Shown: positions 1-9,300, counted from the stretch's first letter. The stretch is DNA of 10,762 bases from an uncultured Rickettsiales bacterium (GCA_937906355.1 CALCWF010000168.1:1-10762), one strand, 5' to 3'. Numbers and translations: made by a program. The notes: a model not told the origin generated them from the sequence alone.

Positions 1-3000
1 CCATCGATACAAACAATATCATTTATCCGTTTTTTGGCGATGAATGCGGTGACTTGCAACTCTTTCATCTCGCCTCTCTCACCAAGAGATGCTAAGACAT
101 TGACTGAATTGTTCTTTTTCTCCACTAATTTAATTTTATCAGCAGAAATATCAACACTGCTATTAACATGGCACAAGTTAAACTTGCAATTATCAAAAAA
201 ATACCAATCATTTGCGTTTTGGAGGTCACTTTTTCTTACCGAGATAAATCCATTCGCAACCCCCGTCGTGCCATATAAAAATTTCCCAAATCTTTTATCG
301 CTTCCGGTGAAAACGCTCGTCGCACTCATGATGCGTAAGTCGCTCATCCACCCCTCGCCATTCGCATCGCACACAATGTCACAACCTTTTTTGAGCGTAA
401 TTCCTTCCTCTTTTTTCTCCTCTACGTCTTCTTTTCCCCCTTTTTCTTCCTTCAACTTGATGGCACTTTGTTGTTTTGGCATCATTATTGTTGCTGCACA
501 TGGACTGCCATCGACGCCACCTTCAAGACAAACTGTCGCTCCTTTCAAATTAATATTGCTACTAAACTTTTTGTCCTCTTTATTGTCATCTTTACCTTCA
601 TAAGACAATTTTACATTGTTAAAACTCATTACTTCGAATTTAGTAATCACACTCTCTGTGTTCTTTTTCTCCAAATCCACCTTAATATTATTGATGAGTA
701 ACTTTTGACCTCCGAGTTCATATTCAATATCATCTTTTAGTGTATATCCAATGAGATAGTTTTTGTTCTCCTTGTTTTGAAAACCCTTACCAGCAATATA
801 TAGTTCTTTTTTAGAACGTAACTGATGCTCTTCGGATCCTCTACCATAGATATCAACATTTATTTTTGTTCCTGCCTTTGGAATAAGCGACATGACCTCG
901 CGACCGTCGAGCTCTTTGCCGAATTCGATACGACTCCCTGCTTCGCAGTAAACTAGATTACCTTTATCTCCCTTATCTGTATTACAGTTGACAACTGTGC
1001 ATATTGTATCGTTGTCCTTGCTGATTTGAAGATCGAAATGATCTGGGTCATCTATTTCAAATCTATCATCATTCATCAACATACATCCAGGCTCGTTGTT
1101 CTCTATGTAGTAGAGGTAGTAATTGACCGATCCATAATCATCTGTTTCCTTTTTTATATACATCCCTGTTAAGGAGAAACCTTTCACACAACCTGAAACT
1201 TTCCATAATACCTTGTTATTTCTTTCATCCTCATCACGAATCAGTTTAATACATCTCTCGGCTGGTTTTTTAACGATAATTTCTCCTTTAAGTTCATCAT
1301 CGATAGTTTGTGCAACCTTGTTTCTAAAACAAGCCTTTATTCTATCTATGTCAAAACAAACCTTTGTTTCACCTGTGTTAGTTTTACCCCCCATTAAATA
1401 CAATCTCTCACCTGCTTCAACTGTGTACGGTTCTTCTTTTTCTCCTTTCTTAAAAGAAAAAGTTACCGGTTGAGCTAAAATAACGAAATCAACATTTTTA
1501 GTTCCATCCACATCTGTCACTGCCTCTAAGTATGTAGCAGAGACTTCAACATCTGAATCACCATTTGAAACTTTGAAAGTAAGAAGACTGGTATTATCAT
1601 CTTTCATACGATACAAAATCGTCGTTTCGCAATCACCGTGAGTAACAGCACTTTTTCTGAACGAATCTTTTCCTTCAACATTAATATTAAAATTAATGTT
1701 TAATTGTGCAGTCACACACCCAACCGTGCCATTTTCTTTTTTAGTATACATCTTTTGTTGATTTTTACCATAAACCACTATATCATCGTCATTGATAGCC
1801 CAACTATTATTCACCGTCGCGAACATCTGTATTTTGTTATCTATATCTTCGCTGAACTTAATTTCTGCACCATCAGGAACTGGATAAGTGTCATAAACAT
1901 TTGTTTTTATACTCACTTCACCGTCGATCTTCACTTCTTTCAGAAGAAGATATTCACTAACTGTTAGTTTTCTGGCTCTGAAATAACCATTGTTGTTAAT
2001 GTCTCTGTGACGAACTAGCGCTCGACCTTTATTACGGGCAGAAAGCTCGATGCTACCATCCTTCTTAAATTCGATTCTCGCGTTTGCAATACTTGCAAAC
2101 TCTAGTTTGCTACTTGCAATATCACTTCCCATCTCTTCGAGTGTTCTATATCCTACCTTTATTGCATTTTTTGGGTCGTTGTCTGCTACGGTAATACTAT
2201 CTATCACTAGACCGTTTGCTGTGCTACTAATTTCAAACTCCGTGTTAGTAGTTAGTTTGCTCATTGATCTTATATTCGCATCACGGATAGATTCTTCGTT
2301 TTCGATACACCCATCATTATATTTCCCCCATACGGCATAATACTTCCTTTCTTTGACAGGATATCCCTTAGAATCGAGCATTGGGCTTCCGTCTGGACAT
2401 TTTTTGTCTACTAACAGATAGTGTACTTGTAGCGAGTGCAACCTGAAGTTGTCGACATCTTTCACTGGTTTAAATACTGTTTTTCCATTTACAACACATT
2501 TCTTTAGTTCGACATGGTGCTCGCCAGTCGCCGTAAACTTATCAAGCAGGTCATTATCTATAACCAGATTATTGTTTATTGTAGCAAATGCATCGTTTAC
2601 TCTGTCACGAAATCCAGAACCATCATTAACATCCTCGATTGTGACATTATCTTTATTATCATCATTACTACCGATAGTAAACTTCACAATATTGCAATTG
2701 TCTTTAAACTCTTCTAGTGGAATTTGTATTAATCTATTGCCTTTCTTGACATCTTTTGGCTTCTTGTCTGGTTTTATGTCACTTCCAAACTCTGAATATG
2801 ATATTATTCCGCCTGTAGCGATCGGGTTCCCATTGCTGTTAAAGGCACGCTCTACGGAAAAGCTTGCATCTTTCTCGTTAAACTTAATCTCCCCGATACC
2901 ATTGGTATATCTTAGATCGAATGCTCTGGTATCTTCCTTGAAATGATATATACCACGCAGACCTGTCTTTTCGGAAGGAGTTCCTGGGTCGTATTTCACT

Positions 3001-6000
3001 GCCGTAACTCCGACCAGCCCGCCATCTCTATCTAATTTTATAGACCAAATACCTTCACCAGCATCTACGATACCAGGAATGTTGACTTCTTTACCTGGAA
3101 GAGCTATTAGCTCGATGGAACCATCTTGGAAGATTCTAACTGTTGAAATATTGGAGTCTGCCAGTGTGAGTGGTTTGTCATTATAAAGAGTTAGTAATGG
3201 TTCTTGACCCTTGTGCCCGTGCATAACTATTTGTTGATCTTTGAGAGCTTTGAGCTCGTAGTAAGAAGAGACATTATTATCAGCGTCAGTGCCTTTATCA
3301 TCAGTATTCGGCTTTACAGTTTCCAACTTTATAGCTAAAAGCCTACTCCAATCGTTATTTGTATCGATTCTAACTCCAAACAATTCACCCGTAAGTAATA
3401 ATCTGTCTTTTCCATATCCTTCGATGTTTGTAAGATGGCTGTTCTTATTACTCCCATTTTCTCGTGTCTCCACGCAACCAGCATTTCCATATACATTAAC
3501 AAAACCACTTCCACCAAAATAGTCACCCTTTGCTCCTAATATATTTCTCGTTGTAGTATCAATATAATTATTATATTTATTACTCCACGAGTACTTGTAT
3601 CCTTCTCCGGATCCTCGAACATCGACAATTCTCTTCCCATTTTCGTCTTTTGAGATAATTATTTCTTTTATATTTTCCGACTTAAATTGACTTGTAAACT
3701 CTTTACAGTTAATCATGCCATCACATTCAATTGCACTGTCCACGTGAAACACAATTTTATCATCAGGATATATATCCGCTGATGTAACACAATCAGACAA
3801 ATTAATCGCAACATCTTCTAGCCAATTGTCGTCGGTATTAATATCAATATATTTACCTTCTGGTGCAGAAATATTGTAATAATTGTAATTATATATAATC
3901 TTACTGACATTATTGCTTTCGCAGAGTTCTAATGTTTTATCATTGAAAAGACAGAACGACGCGAAGTAGTCTTCATCTTTATCTGTTCCACTATTAAGTA
4001 CCTTGTCTTTTCCGGCACGCACCTCAAGTAACTTCCCATCTTTCGTGAATTTTAGTGTATCTATATCTCTCGCATATCTGACTATATACCTATCATCTGC
4101 ATAATTGCCATCTTTCTTCCTTACCGAAGGATCAAATACATCGACATCGCACTCTCTTCCGTCCATTTTTAATTCAATATGTTCGCCACTATCTATCAAT
4201 TTCTTCACACAGGAACTTCCTTCTGTCTTCTCCTTCTTCTCATTAGTTTTTACCGCGAAATAACGTGCATACACGGTGCCATCTTTTTGAAAAGATTTCA
4301 TATTTACAGGGCAACTCTCACAATCGATTCCATTACCGTCTTTCGCCTCAAAAACATGTGCATTATTTTCGACACTCCAACTGAAATTTTTGAGCATCCT
4401 TCCATTTTGGAAGGAATATCCGGCTCCCTCAGGAATAGTAAAGAAATATTTACGAGAATCGTCCTTGACGCCATTTATTGCACTTTGAACCGCTTCGAAA
4501 CTTTTGTCTGTGTCTAACAGGTTCCCACTCTTATCAAAAACAAATCTTCTTGCACTACCAAAGGTTACTTTGTCTTGCACTAGTTGTGGCACTGGTTGTA
4601 GTTGTTGTGGCACCACGATCTTCTCTACCTTTTTATAAACTTGATTGCTGTGAATACTGACATCGGCAACTTGTCCCGATAAACTATAAATAGTCAATCT
4701 ATTCCTGTCATCATTGTCATTATTGCATGCCAACAACACATCTCGCTCACAGGCAACGCCTTTTATTGCTAACCGTGTTCCGTTTTCATACACGAAGCTC
4801 ATTCTTCCATTGTTAAATTCAACACGAGAATTTTGCCTGATAAAAACATCCTGACGTCCAAAAAGACATTCTTCGTTAAAAGATGGTTCGCGGACTGTTG
4901 TAAATAACGTAGAATTCGCAACATCAATGCTATCAACCACAGGCGAACTGTCTCCCCCGCCAATAGTAATCCGAGCATCCTTTGACAAAAAGATTTTTCT
5001 ATTCTCTCCACCTTGATAGCCATCTCTGCATTGATATACCAAATAATAATCCACCCCTCCTTTACCATCCGACTCTATAGAAACAGATAAATAATTAAAA
5101 GTAAAATTCTCCACATCATCCACGGGTCGCCATGTGCCATTGCCACCATTCACTTTTTCAAGTTTTATCTTTTTAATTTCTTTTGCTTCCTGAATAGCTT
5201 CTAACTCCAACAGATTGTAAGAAGGATTTTTGTCAGCCATTTTCGGAAGTTTTCCACTCAGTTCTTGCATTATCTTCTGTATTTCTATATTTGCTATATT
5301 TTCCTCCGGATTATTGAGCAAACGAGCAAGATTGTTTTCATCATCTTTTTTCTCTACTCCATTAGCCTTTATAACTTCACCAATAATATCCACATCAAAC
5401 GTTCCGACGTACTCTTTAGAGGTTTGTAGATTAATCACTTTGTCATTAACTAATATAGCTCCATTATTTTGAACGTTACCTATTTTTGGCTTTAATTTAA
5501 AAGATAGTTTCCCTCCATTAAAAATAACATTCGAGATTCTACTTTCATTTGAAATGTTAACAGCTACCATACATATCTCTCCGGTAAACGACATTCCTTT
5601 TTTTGAACCACCATTACCATCCGCTACGACCTCTTTTATTTCGCCACACGAATCGATTATCATCTTAGATACACCTGTAAATGAATTGGTATCATCACCA
5701 ATCTTTATACTCTGTTTTTTCTTGCTTGATTCGAACAACAATTCAAACAGTCCAGTTTGTGGTTTATAGATAATACTCTTTACAAGTGCATCCGACAAAT
5801 CAACGTTCTTATCATCAATCAAGGCAAGACTGTTGGAATTTATATAAAAATCGTCATTTGCTGTTATTGTGTAATCTCCGTTAATATCTCTTTTTATTTC
5901 CTTCAACGAGACCCCCTCCAAGTTTAAAGGAAGCTTTTCGTCTCTATTTTGTCCTTCAAGCAAAATATCACTAACTGTAAATCCTTCCCCTTCTTCACTT

Positions 6001-6338
6001 TCCACAACAGAAGTAACGACACCTTCTCGATCAAGAGTTACATTCGCACCAGAACTTTTTCTAACAATCCATCTCCCTTCTTTTTTTAAGTAACCTTCTC
6101 GACCAGCTTGTGACCCTCCACTAGAAAAATAAGCACCACCATACTCATTCTTTTGAACGGAAGAAAAGCTTTTCCACTGAAAACAAACTTGACTTAGAAC
6201 TCCTAATGTAAAAGTATTCATTTTGTCTTCGTCATCAGTAATAACAATAGTATCATCGAACCGGACATCACTTCTTCGTCCTCGATCTATGGAGCTTTGT
6301 CGGTTCCAGCTTTCATCATTACTCCCTCTACTTCTCAT
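1..6338 (-). CDS. Giant modular beta-rich protein of unknown function (C-terminus outside the window)
   Basis: Reading the minus strand codon by codon from ATG at 6336-6338 gives 2112 codons with no stop before the window ends. In-frame codons re-derived at about 5240, 4802, 3224, 2264 and 893 all keep the same phase. The preceding in-frame stop is TGA at 6351-6353, so this ATG is the first possible Met, and an AAGGGG sits 6 nt upstream. The product has no N-terminal hydrophobic stretch or lipobox: it opens with a polar, Arg/Ser/Asp-rich segment (MRSRGSNDESWNRQSSIDRG). No transmembrane segment was noticed. The rest is Asn/Asp/Gly/Lys-rich alternating hydrophobic sequence typical of beta structure, with scattered cysteines. 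Recurrent motifs such as IEFKKDGSIEL (near residue 1424) and W/DV...YL.V....VDYYLVY (near 403, 1288, 1596, 1712) indicate degenerate internal repeats. I recognise no catalytic motif or named family. A surface, adhesin-like or structural role is a guess. If it is a T9SS cargo, its C-terminal sorting domain would lie outside the window, but the missing signal peptide argues against that. Confidence 0.9.
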   Translation of the reverse strand, partial: MRSRGSNDESWNRQSSIDRGRRSDVRFDDTIVITDDEDKMNTFTLGVLSQVCFQWKSFSSVQKNEYGGAYFSSGGSQAGREGYLKKEGRWIVRKSSGANVTLDREGVVTSVVESEEGEGFTVSDILLEGQNRDEKLPLNLEGVSLKEIKRDINGDYTITANDDFYINSNSLALIDDKNVDLSDALVKSIIYKPQTGLFELLFESSKKKQSIKIGDDTNSFTGVSKMIIDSCGEIKEVVADGNGGSKKGMSFTGEICMVAVNISNESRISNVIFNGGKLSFKLKPKIGNVQNNGAILVNDKVINLQTSKEYVGTFDVDIIGEVIKANGVEKKDDENNLARLLNNPEENIANIEIQKIMQELSGKLPKMADKNPSYNLLELEAIQEAKEIKKIKLEKVNGGNGTWRPVDDVENFTFNYLSVSIESDGKGGVDYYLVYQCRDGYQGGENRKIFLSKDARITIGGGDSSPVVDSIDVANSTLFTTVREPSFNEECLFGRQDVFIRQNSRVEFNNGRMSFVYENGTRLAIKGVACERDVLLACNNDNDDRNRLTIYSLSGQVADVSIHSNQVYKKVEKIVVPQQLQPVPQLVQDKVTFGSARRFVFDKSGNLLDTDKSFEAVQSAINGVKDDSRKYFFTIPEGAGYSFQNGRMLKNFSWSVENNAHVFEAKDGNGIDCESCPVNMKSFQKDGTVYARYFAVKTNEKKEKTEGSSCVKKLIDSGEHIELKMDGRECDVDVFDPSVRKKDGNYADDRYIVRYARDIDTLKFTKDGKLLEVRAGKDKVLNSGTDKDEDYFASFCLFNDKTLELCESNNVSKIIYNYNYYNISAPEGKYIDINTDDNWLEDVAINLSDCVTSADIYPDDKIVFHVDSAIECDGMINCKEFTSQFKSENIKEIIISKDENGKRIVDVRGSGEGYKYSWSNKYNNYIDTTTRNILGAKGDYFGGSGFVNVYGNAGCVETRENGSNKNSHLTNIEGYGKDRLLLTGELFGVRIDTNNDWSRLLAIKLETVKPNTDDKGTDADNNVSSYYELKALKDQQIVMHGHKGQEPLLTLYNDKPLTLADSNISTVRIFQDGSIELIALPGKEVNIPGIVDAGEGIWSIKLDRDGGLVGVTAVKYDPGTPSEKTGLRGIYHFKEDTRAFDLRYTNGIGEIKFNEKDASFSVERAFNSNGNPIATGGIISYSEFGSDIKPDKKPKDVKKGNRLIQIPLEEFKDNCNIVKFTIGSNDDNKDNVTIEDVNDGSGFRDRVNDAFATINNNLVIDNDLLDKFTATGEHHVELKKCVVNGKTVFKPVKDVDNFRLHSLQVHYLLVDKKCPDGSPMLDSKGYPVKERKYYAVWGKYNDGCIENEESIRDANIRSMSKLTTNTEFEISSTANGLVIDSITVADNDPKNAIKVGYRTLEEMGSDIASSKLEFASIANARIEFKKDGSIELSARNKGRALVRHRDINNNGYFRARKLTVSEYLLLKEVKIDGEVSIKTNVYDTYPVPDGAEIKFSEDIDNKIQMFATVNNSWAINDDDIVVYGKNQQKMYTKKENGTVGCVTAQLNINFNINVEGKDSFRKSAVTHGDCETTILYRMKDDNTSLLTFKVSNGDSDVEVSATYLEAVTDVDGTKNVDFVILAQPVTFSFKKGEKEEPYTVEAGERLYLMGGKTNTGETKVCFDIDRIKACFRNKVAQTIDDELKGEIIVKKPAERCIKLIRDEDERNNKVLWKVSGCVKGFSLTGMYIKKETDDYGSVNYYLYYIENNEPGCMLMNDDRFEIDDPDHFDLQISKDNDTICTVVNCNTDKGDKGNLVYCEAGSRIEFGKELDGREVMSLIPKAGTKINVDIYGRGSEEHQLRSKKELYIAGKGFQNKENKNYLIGYTLKDDIEYELGGQKLLINNIKVDLEKKNTESVITKFEVMSFNNVKLSYEGKDDNKEDKKFSSNINLKGATVCLEGGVDGSPCAATIMMPKQQSAIKLKEEKGGKEDVEEKKEEGITLKKGCDIVCDANGEGWMSDLRIMSATSVFTGSDKRFGKFLYGTTGVANGFISVRKSDLQNANDWYFFDNCKFNLCHVNSSVDISADKIKLVEKKNNSVNVLASLGERGEMKELQVTAFIAKKRINDIVCID
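875..5132 (-). repeat. Degenerate repeated beta-modules in the giant protein
   Basis: Related motifs recur by eye. Hairpins: RVEFNNGRMSF (Phe508), LKFTKDGKLLEV (Phe764), VRIFQDGSIEL (Phe1070), RIEFKKDGSIEL (Phe1424), RIEFGKELDGREVMSL (Phe1806), spaced ~255-380 residues. Upstream of several lies a strand pattern W/V..V..DV..F...L.V.....VDYYLVY (Trp403, Val1288, Asp1596, Trp1712), often followed by a DGC or PGC. Similarity is at protein level only; the DNA is diverged, so the duplications are old. Confidence 0.6.
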
Positions 6339-6343
6339 AATAA

Positions 6344-6358
6344 TCCCCTTTCAGGGGA
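6344..6358 (-). promoter_or_regulatory. Small hairpin covering the likely ribosome-binding site of the giant gene
   Basis: On the minus strand TCCCCT-GAA-AGGGGA forms a perfect 6-bp stem with a 3-nt loop. Its 3' arm contains the AGGGG that lies 6 nt before the ATG at 6338 and is the only Shine-Dalgarno-like sequence there. Folding would hide the site from the ribosome. It is not followed by a U tract, so a terminator is unlikely. Confidence 0.5.
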
Positions 6359-6389
6359 AAGATATATTATATAAAGCTTAAATGTCAAA
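6357..6389 (-). promoter_or_regulatory. Weak candidate Bacteroidota-type promoter for the giant gene
   Basis: The minus strand has TTTG (6389-6386), a 21-nt spacer, and TATCTTTC (6364-6357), one mismatch from the TAnnTTTG -7 element of Bacteroidota. The region is simply AT-rich, and the predicted start would give a very short leader cutting into the hairpin. A TTGACA and a TATAAT are also present but only 11 nt apart, too close for a sigma70 promoter. Co-transcription from the upstream gene is equally likely. Confidence 0.2.
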
Positions 6390-6394
6390 TTTTT

Positions 6395-9300
6395 TTATTT
6401 TTTTTGTTGTTCTATTTGTTGTTTGGCTCCAACAGCGTTCATATCGATGGTAACCGTATTCTTAATTTCTCTTTCTTTCTCTTCATCATAAAGAGAAAAA
6501 AGCAACCCTTTTCCTGTTTTTTCCTTATCTTTTTGCCTCACCTCGACACTGTTTTTTTTGTTTTCTTTAGCCTTTTTGTATGCTTCTGAAAGCCACGAAG
6601 ACACGGAACAACCTTGTTTTCGACATTCTTCATAGCGAGCCATAATTTGTTGTCTATTAATAGCACGATTTTGTTCTGCTTCGTCGGCACTAGCAAATTT
6701 CTTGTTATTCCCACAGACGGAGCTGTTATTTTTATTGTTTTCTATCAACTCTTTTTTACACTCCTCGTATTTTCCTATAAGCCACGAAGGTATAGAACGA
6801 TCTTTTTTTACAAATCTTTCTTCACAGAAATCTACAACCCATCTACTGGCATCAAGGTTTTGTTTCATCTCTTCGGCACTAGCAATTTTCTTGTTATTCC
6901 CACAGACGGAGCCATTATTTTCAATATTTGAACTTGTGTTTTTATTATCATCAATATTATTTATCGTTTTTTCTTCCTTACCGCCCAGCAAACCCACATT
7001 ATATAAACCAAATACATACACGCAAAGTTCTGCTAATTCTCTCGCAAGTTGTTGTTGTAGTTGTAGTTGTTGTTGTAGTTGTAGTTGTAGTTGTTGCTCT
7101 TGTTGTTGTAGTTGTTGTTGCGCCATATTAAAATTTACCATATTGTCTTGTTGTTGTAGTTGTTGTAGTAGTTGTTGTTGTAGTTGTTTTACGGATAATA
7201 ACACACCGAAATCGAAATAATGACATTTGATTATTTTTTCAAAATCATTCTTGAAAACATCATATACCTTCGACACAAGGACGCCCACGTTTGTGTTGTT
7301 GCTTATTTGAAATTTTTTCTTAAAAAAAGAGTCATTTCCTTCACGCAAAATAATTCCTTCGATTTCTTTATTGAGCATTTTGCTAAAATCATATTGATTG
7401 TTCAAATAATTATTCATCTCTGCTTCGAGAATATCTTCCACATTTTCCTCATTATAATCGTATGTTCCATATTTTCGATATACAAAACTGTCGCTAGCAT
7501 CGCGAAATTGATATATATTACCTTGAATGACTTCTCCACCAGCAACGGAAGTATCAATTTTTTTAGAACTAGAAAAGGTTTTTAATTTAGCAATAACTGT
7601 GTTATAATGACGTTTAGCAGTAGCAATATCTTTGTTCGCATCGTTTATAGCAACGCCTTCAATGGCAGTGCTTTCAATAGATTCAATATTTTTTGCTATA
7701 TTTTTTAATGCAGTCATGAAGATATTGATATTTTCATTATTGAAATTTATATCATCATCGTCTCCGGGCAATATCACCCCCGTTAATGCAATAACACACT
7801 GTTCTTTAAACTCGTCACTAGACGTATCTAACTGTTGACCAATGGTATCGCAAGCTTGCATGATGCTTTTTAGTATATTTTCATCTAGTTGTTGATTACC
7901 TTGTGAAAATTGCTGTTTTAGATTCATGAGTGTTATTATTTTATCTTTTGCCGGAGCGAGAATCGGACTATTGTTTATCTCTCGTTGCACAAACAGATCA
8001 CACATATTCAATGTTGTCATTATTTGTGCGAGAATCGTTATCTTCCTTTGCAATAGCTCACAATATAGCCGTAGTTGTGGTTGTTGTTGTAGTTGTTGTT
8101 GTAGTTGTTGTAGTTGTTGTAGTTGTAGTTGTTGCTCTTGTTGTTGTAGCTGTGGTTGTTGTAGTTGTTGTAGTTGTAGTAGTAGTTGTTGTTGTAGCTG
8201 TGGTTGTTGTGGTTGTTTTTGTAGTTGTTGTTCATTCGACATGAAAAGCTCCAATTGCCGTTTAACCAGCTCCGGCAGTAAAGATTTTATTTCCTTTAGC
8301 TGTTTTCTTATGCTTTCTTCGCATATTGATATAAAATATTGTTTTTTTTCTTTGAGCTTTTCAAGTTCTTCTTCTTTTTCTTCGAAGTTTTCAGATTCTT
8401 CTTCTTCGTCAAAGTCGTCGTCTTCAATATTAATTTCTTTTTCTTGTTCGTTTTTCTTCTTCTGTTTTAAATCATTGATTTGACTTGTAATGTCGCTGAT
8501 TTTCTGTTCAAGGTTTGCTCTTTTACATTCTAAGTTTGCTTTTTCTTGCATACAACTTTTTACTTTTTGTTCTACTGCTACTACCGCAAGATGTGGTATC
8601 AATTGTGGCAAACGGCTCACATCATCAACGGCCAAAAGCTTTCCTTTTTTAGATAAAACAATAAAATTACAATTTTCTATATTGCCAGATGCAGATAGAA
8701 TTGGTTCTGGATTTGCACCATTTTCGTCTACTGTCACAAATGCATTTGTCGTGACGTTGGGTTTATTGAAATAAACTATTACTTTATCCGGATATTCATC
8801 AATAAATGCAATATTATTGTTAACGGTAGGTGCGAAGCCTATTTTTAAAAATCTTCTATTACCGTGACTGTCTTTCTCAAACTCGATCTTTCTCACGAGA
8901 TCTGGGAAACGACCGATATTATCATTAAACTCTGTAACGATATGATTATACCAAACGCCTGACTTATCTTGCAATGCTGTCGCCACTCCATTTGTTGCCT
9001 CCTTATTTAGCTCGTTAAATTTAGGTAAACCAAAATTACAATTAATACTAGGAAATAAAAATTTACTTTTTTTGTATTTTAACTTTCGTTTTAGCACATT
9101 GTCGGTATTGCCATCGTCTGGAACGTATTCCAGATTATTTCCATCTTTGTCAAAAAACAATTTATATGCATCCACACGTTTGCGGTTATACAAGGTGGTG
9201 TAATTCTGCTTTGAGATGGCGAAAACTTGGTAGTCTTCAGGAGCATATTCTGAGAGCGGACTCTCTTCTCTATGTAGATGCTGATAGAAGGTCATGGCTT

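Larger units (their letters stand above)
6395..9145 (-). other. Novel C-terminal extension fused in frame to the PorW-like protein
   Basis: About 915 codons follow the normal PorW end without a stop. In order: residues 537-720, beta-like, with SGVWYNH, IEFEKDSHGNRRFLKIG and SKKGKLLAV motifs resembling those in the giant downstream protein; 725-836, coiled coil with an acidic run; 841-895, Gln/Leu tract; 900-1185, a mostly helical region of unknown fold including LPGDDDDINFNN (996-1007); 1189-1236, second Gln/Leu tract; 1279-1400, two tandem repeats; then a Lys/Glu-rich tail ending IEQQKK. No signal, catalytic motif or known domain was recognised. Scaffold or partner-binding roles are inference only. 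Confidence 0.7.

Noticed and set aside
4799..5068. Minus-strand 89-codon frame
   Set aside because: It overlaps the giant gene in a different frame of the same strand; the giant frame is far longer and carries the repeated motifs.
34..5769. Numerous plus-strand open frames of 60-190 codons
   Set aside because: They lie antisense to the continuous 2112-codon minus frame, have Ser/Phe/Leu-rich products typical of antisense reading, and show no family motifs.
6366..6388. sigma70-type TTGACA/TATAAT promoter in the intergenic gap
   Set aside because: The two boxes are separated by only 11 nt, too short, and Bacteroidota use a different consensus.
6378..6410. Programmed frameshift on the A8 run at the end of the fusion gene joining it to the giant gene
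   Set aside because: The frame shared with the giant gene meets TAA at 6378-6380 and TGA at 6351-6353, so slippage there adds only a few residues.
7048..8232. CRISPR-like or satellite array
   Set aside because: No constant repeat with unique spacers; it is a simple triplet-unit microsatellite within a coding frame.
7926..8483. Plus-strand open frame with a Cys/Ser-rich product, and overlapping poly-Val and Asn/Tyr-rich frames
   Set aside because: They are read-throughs of the CTACAACAA microsatellite in other frames, opposite a clear long coding frame; composition is purely repeat-driven.
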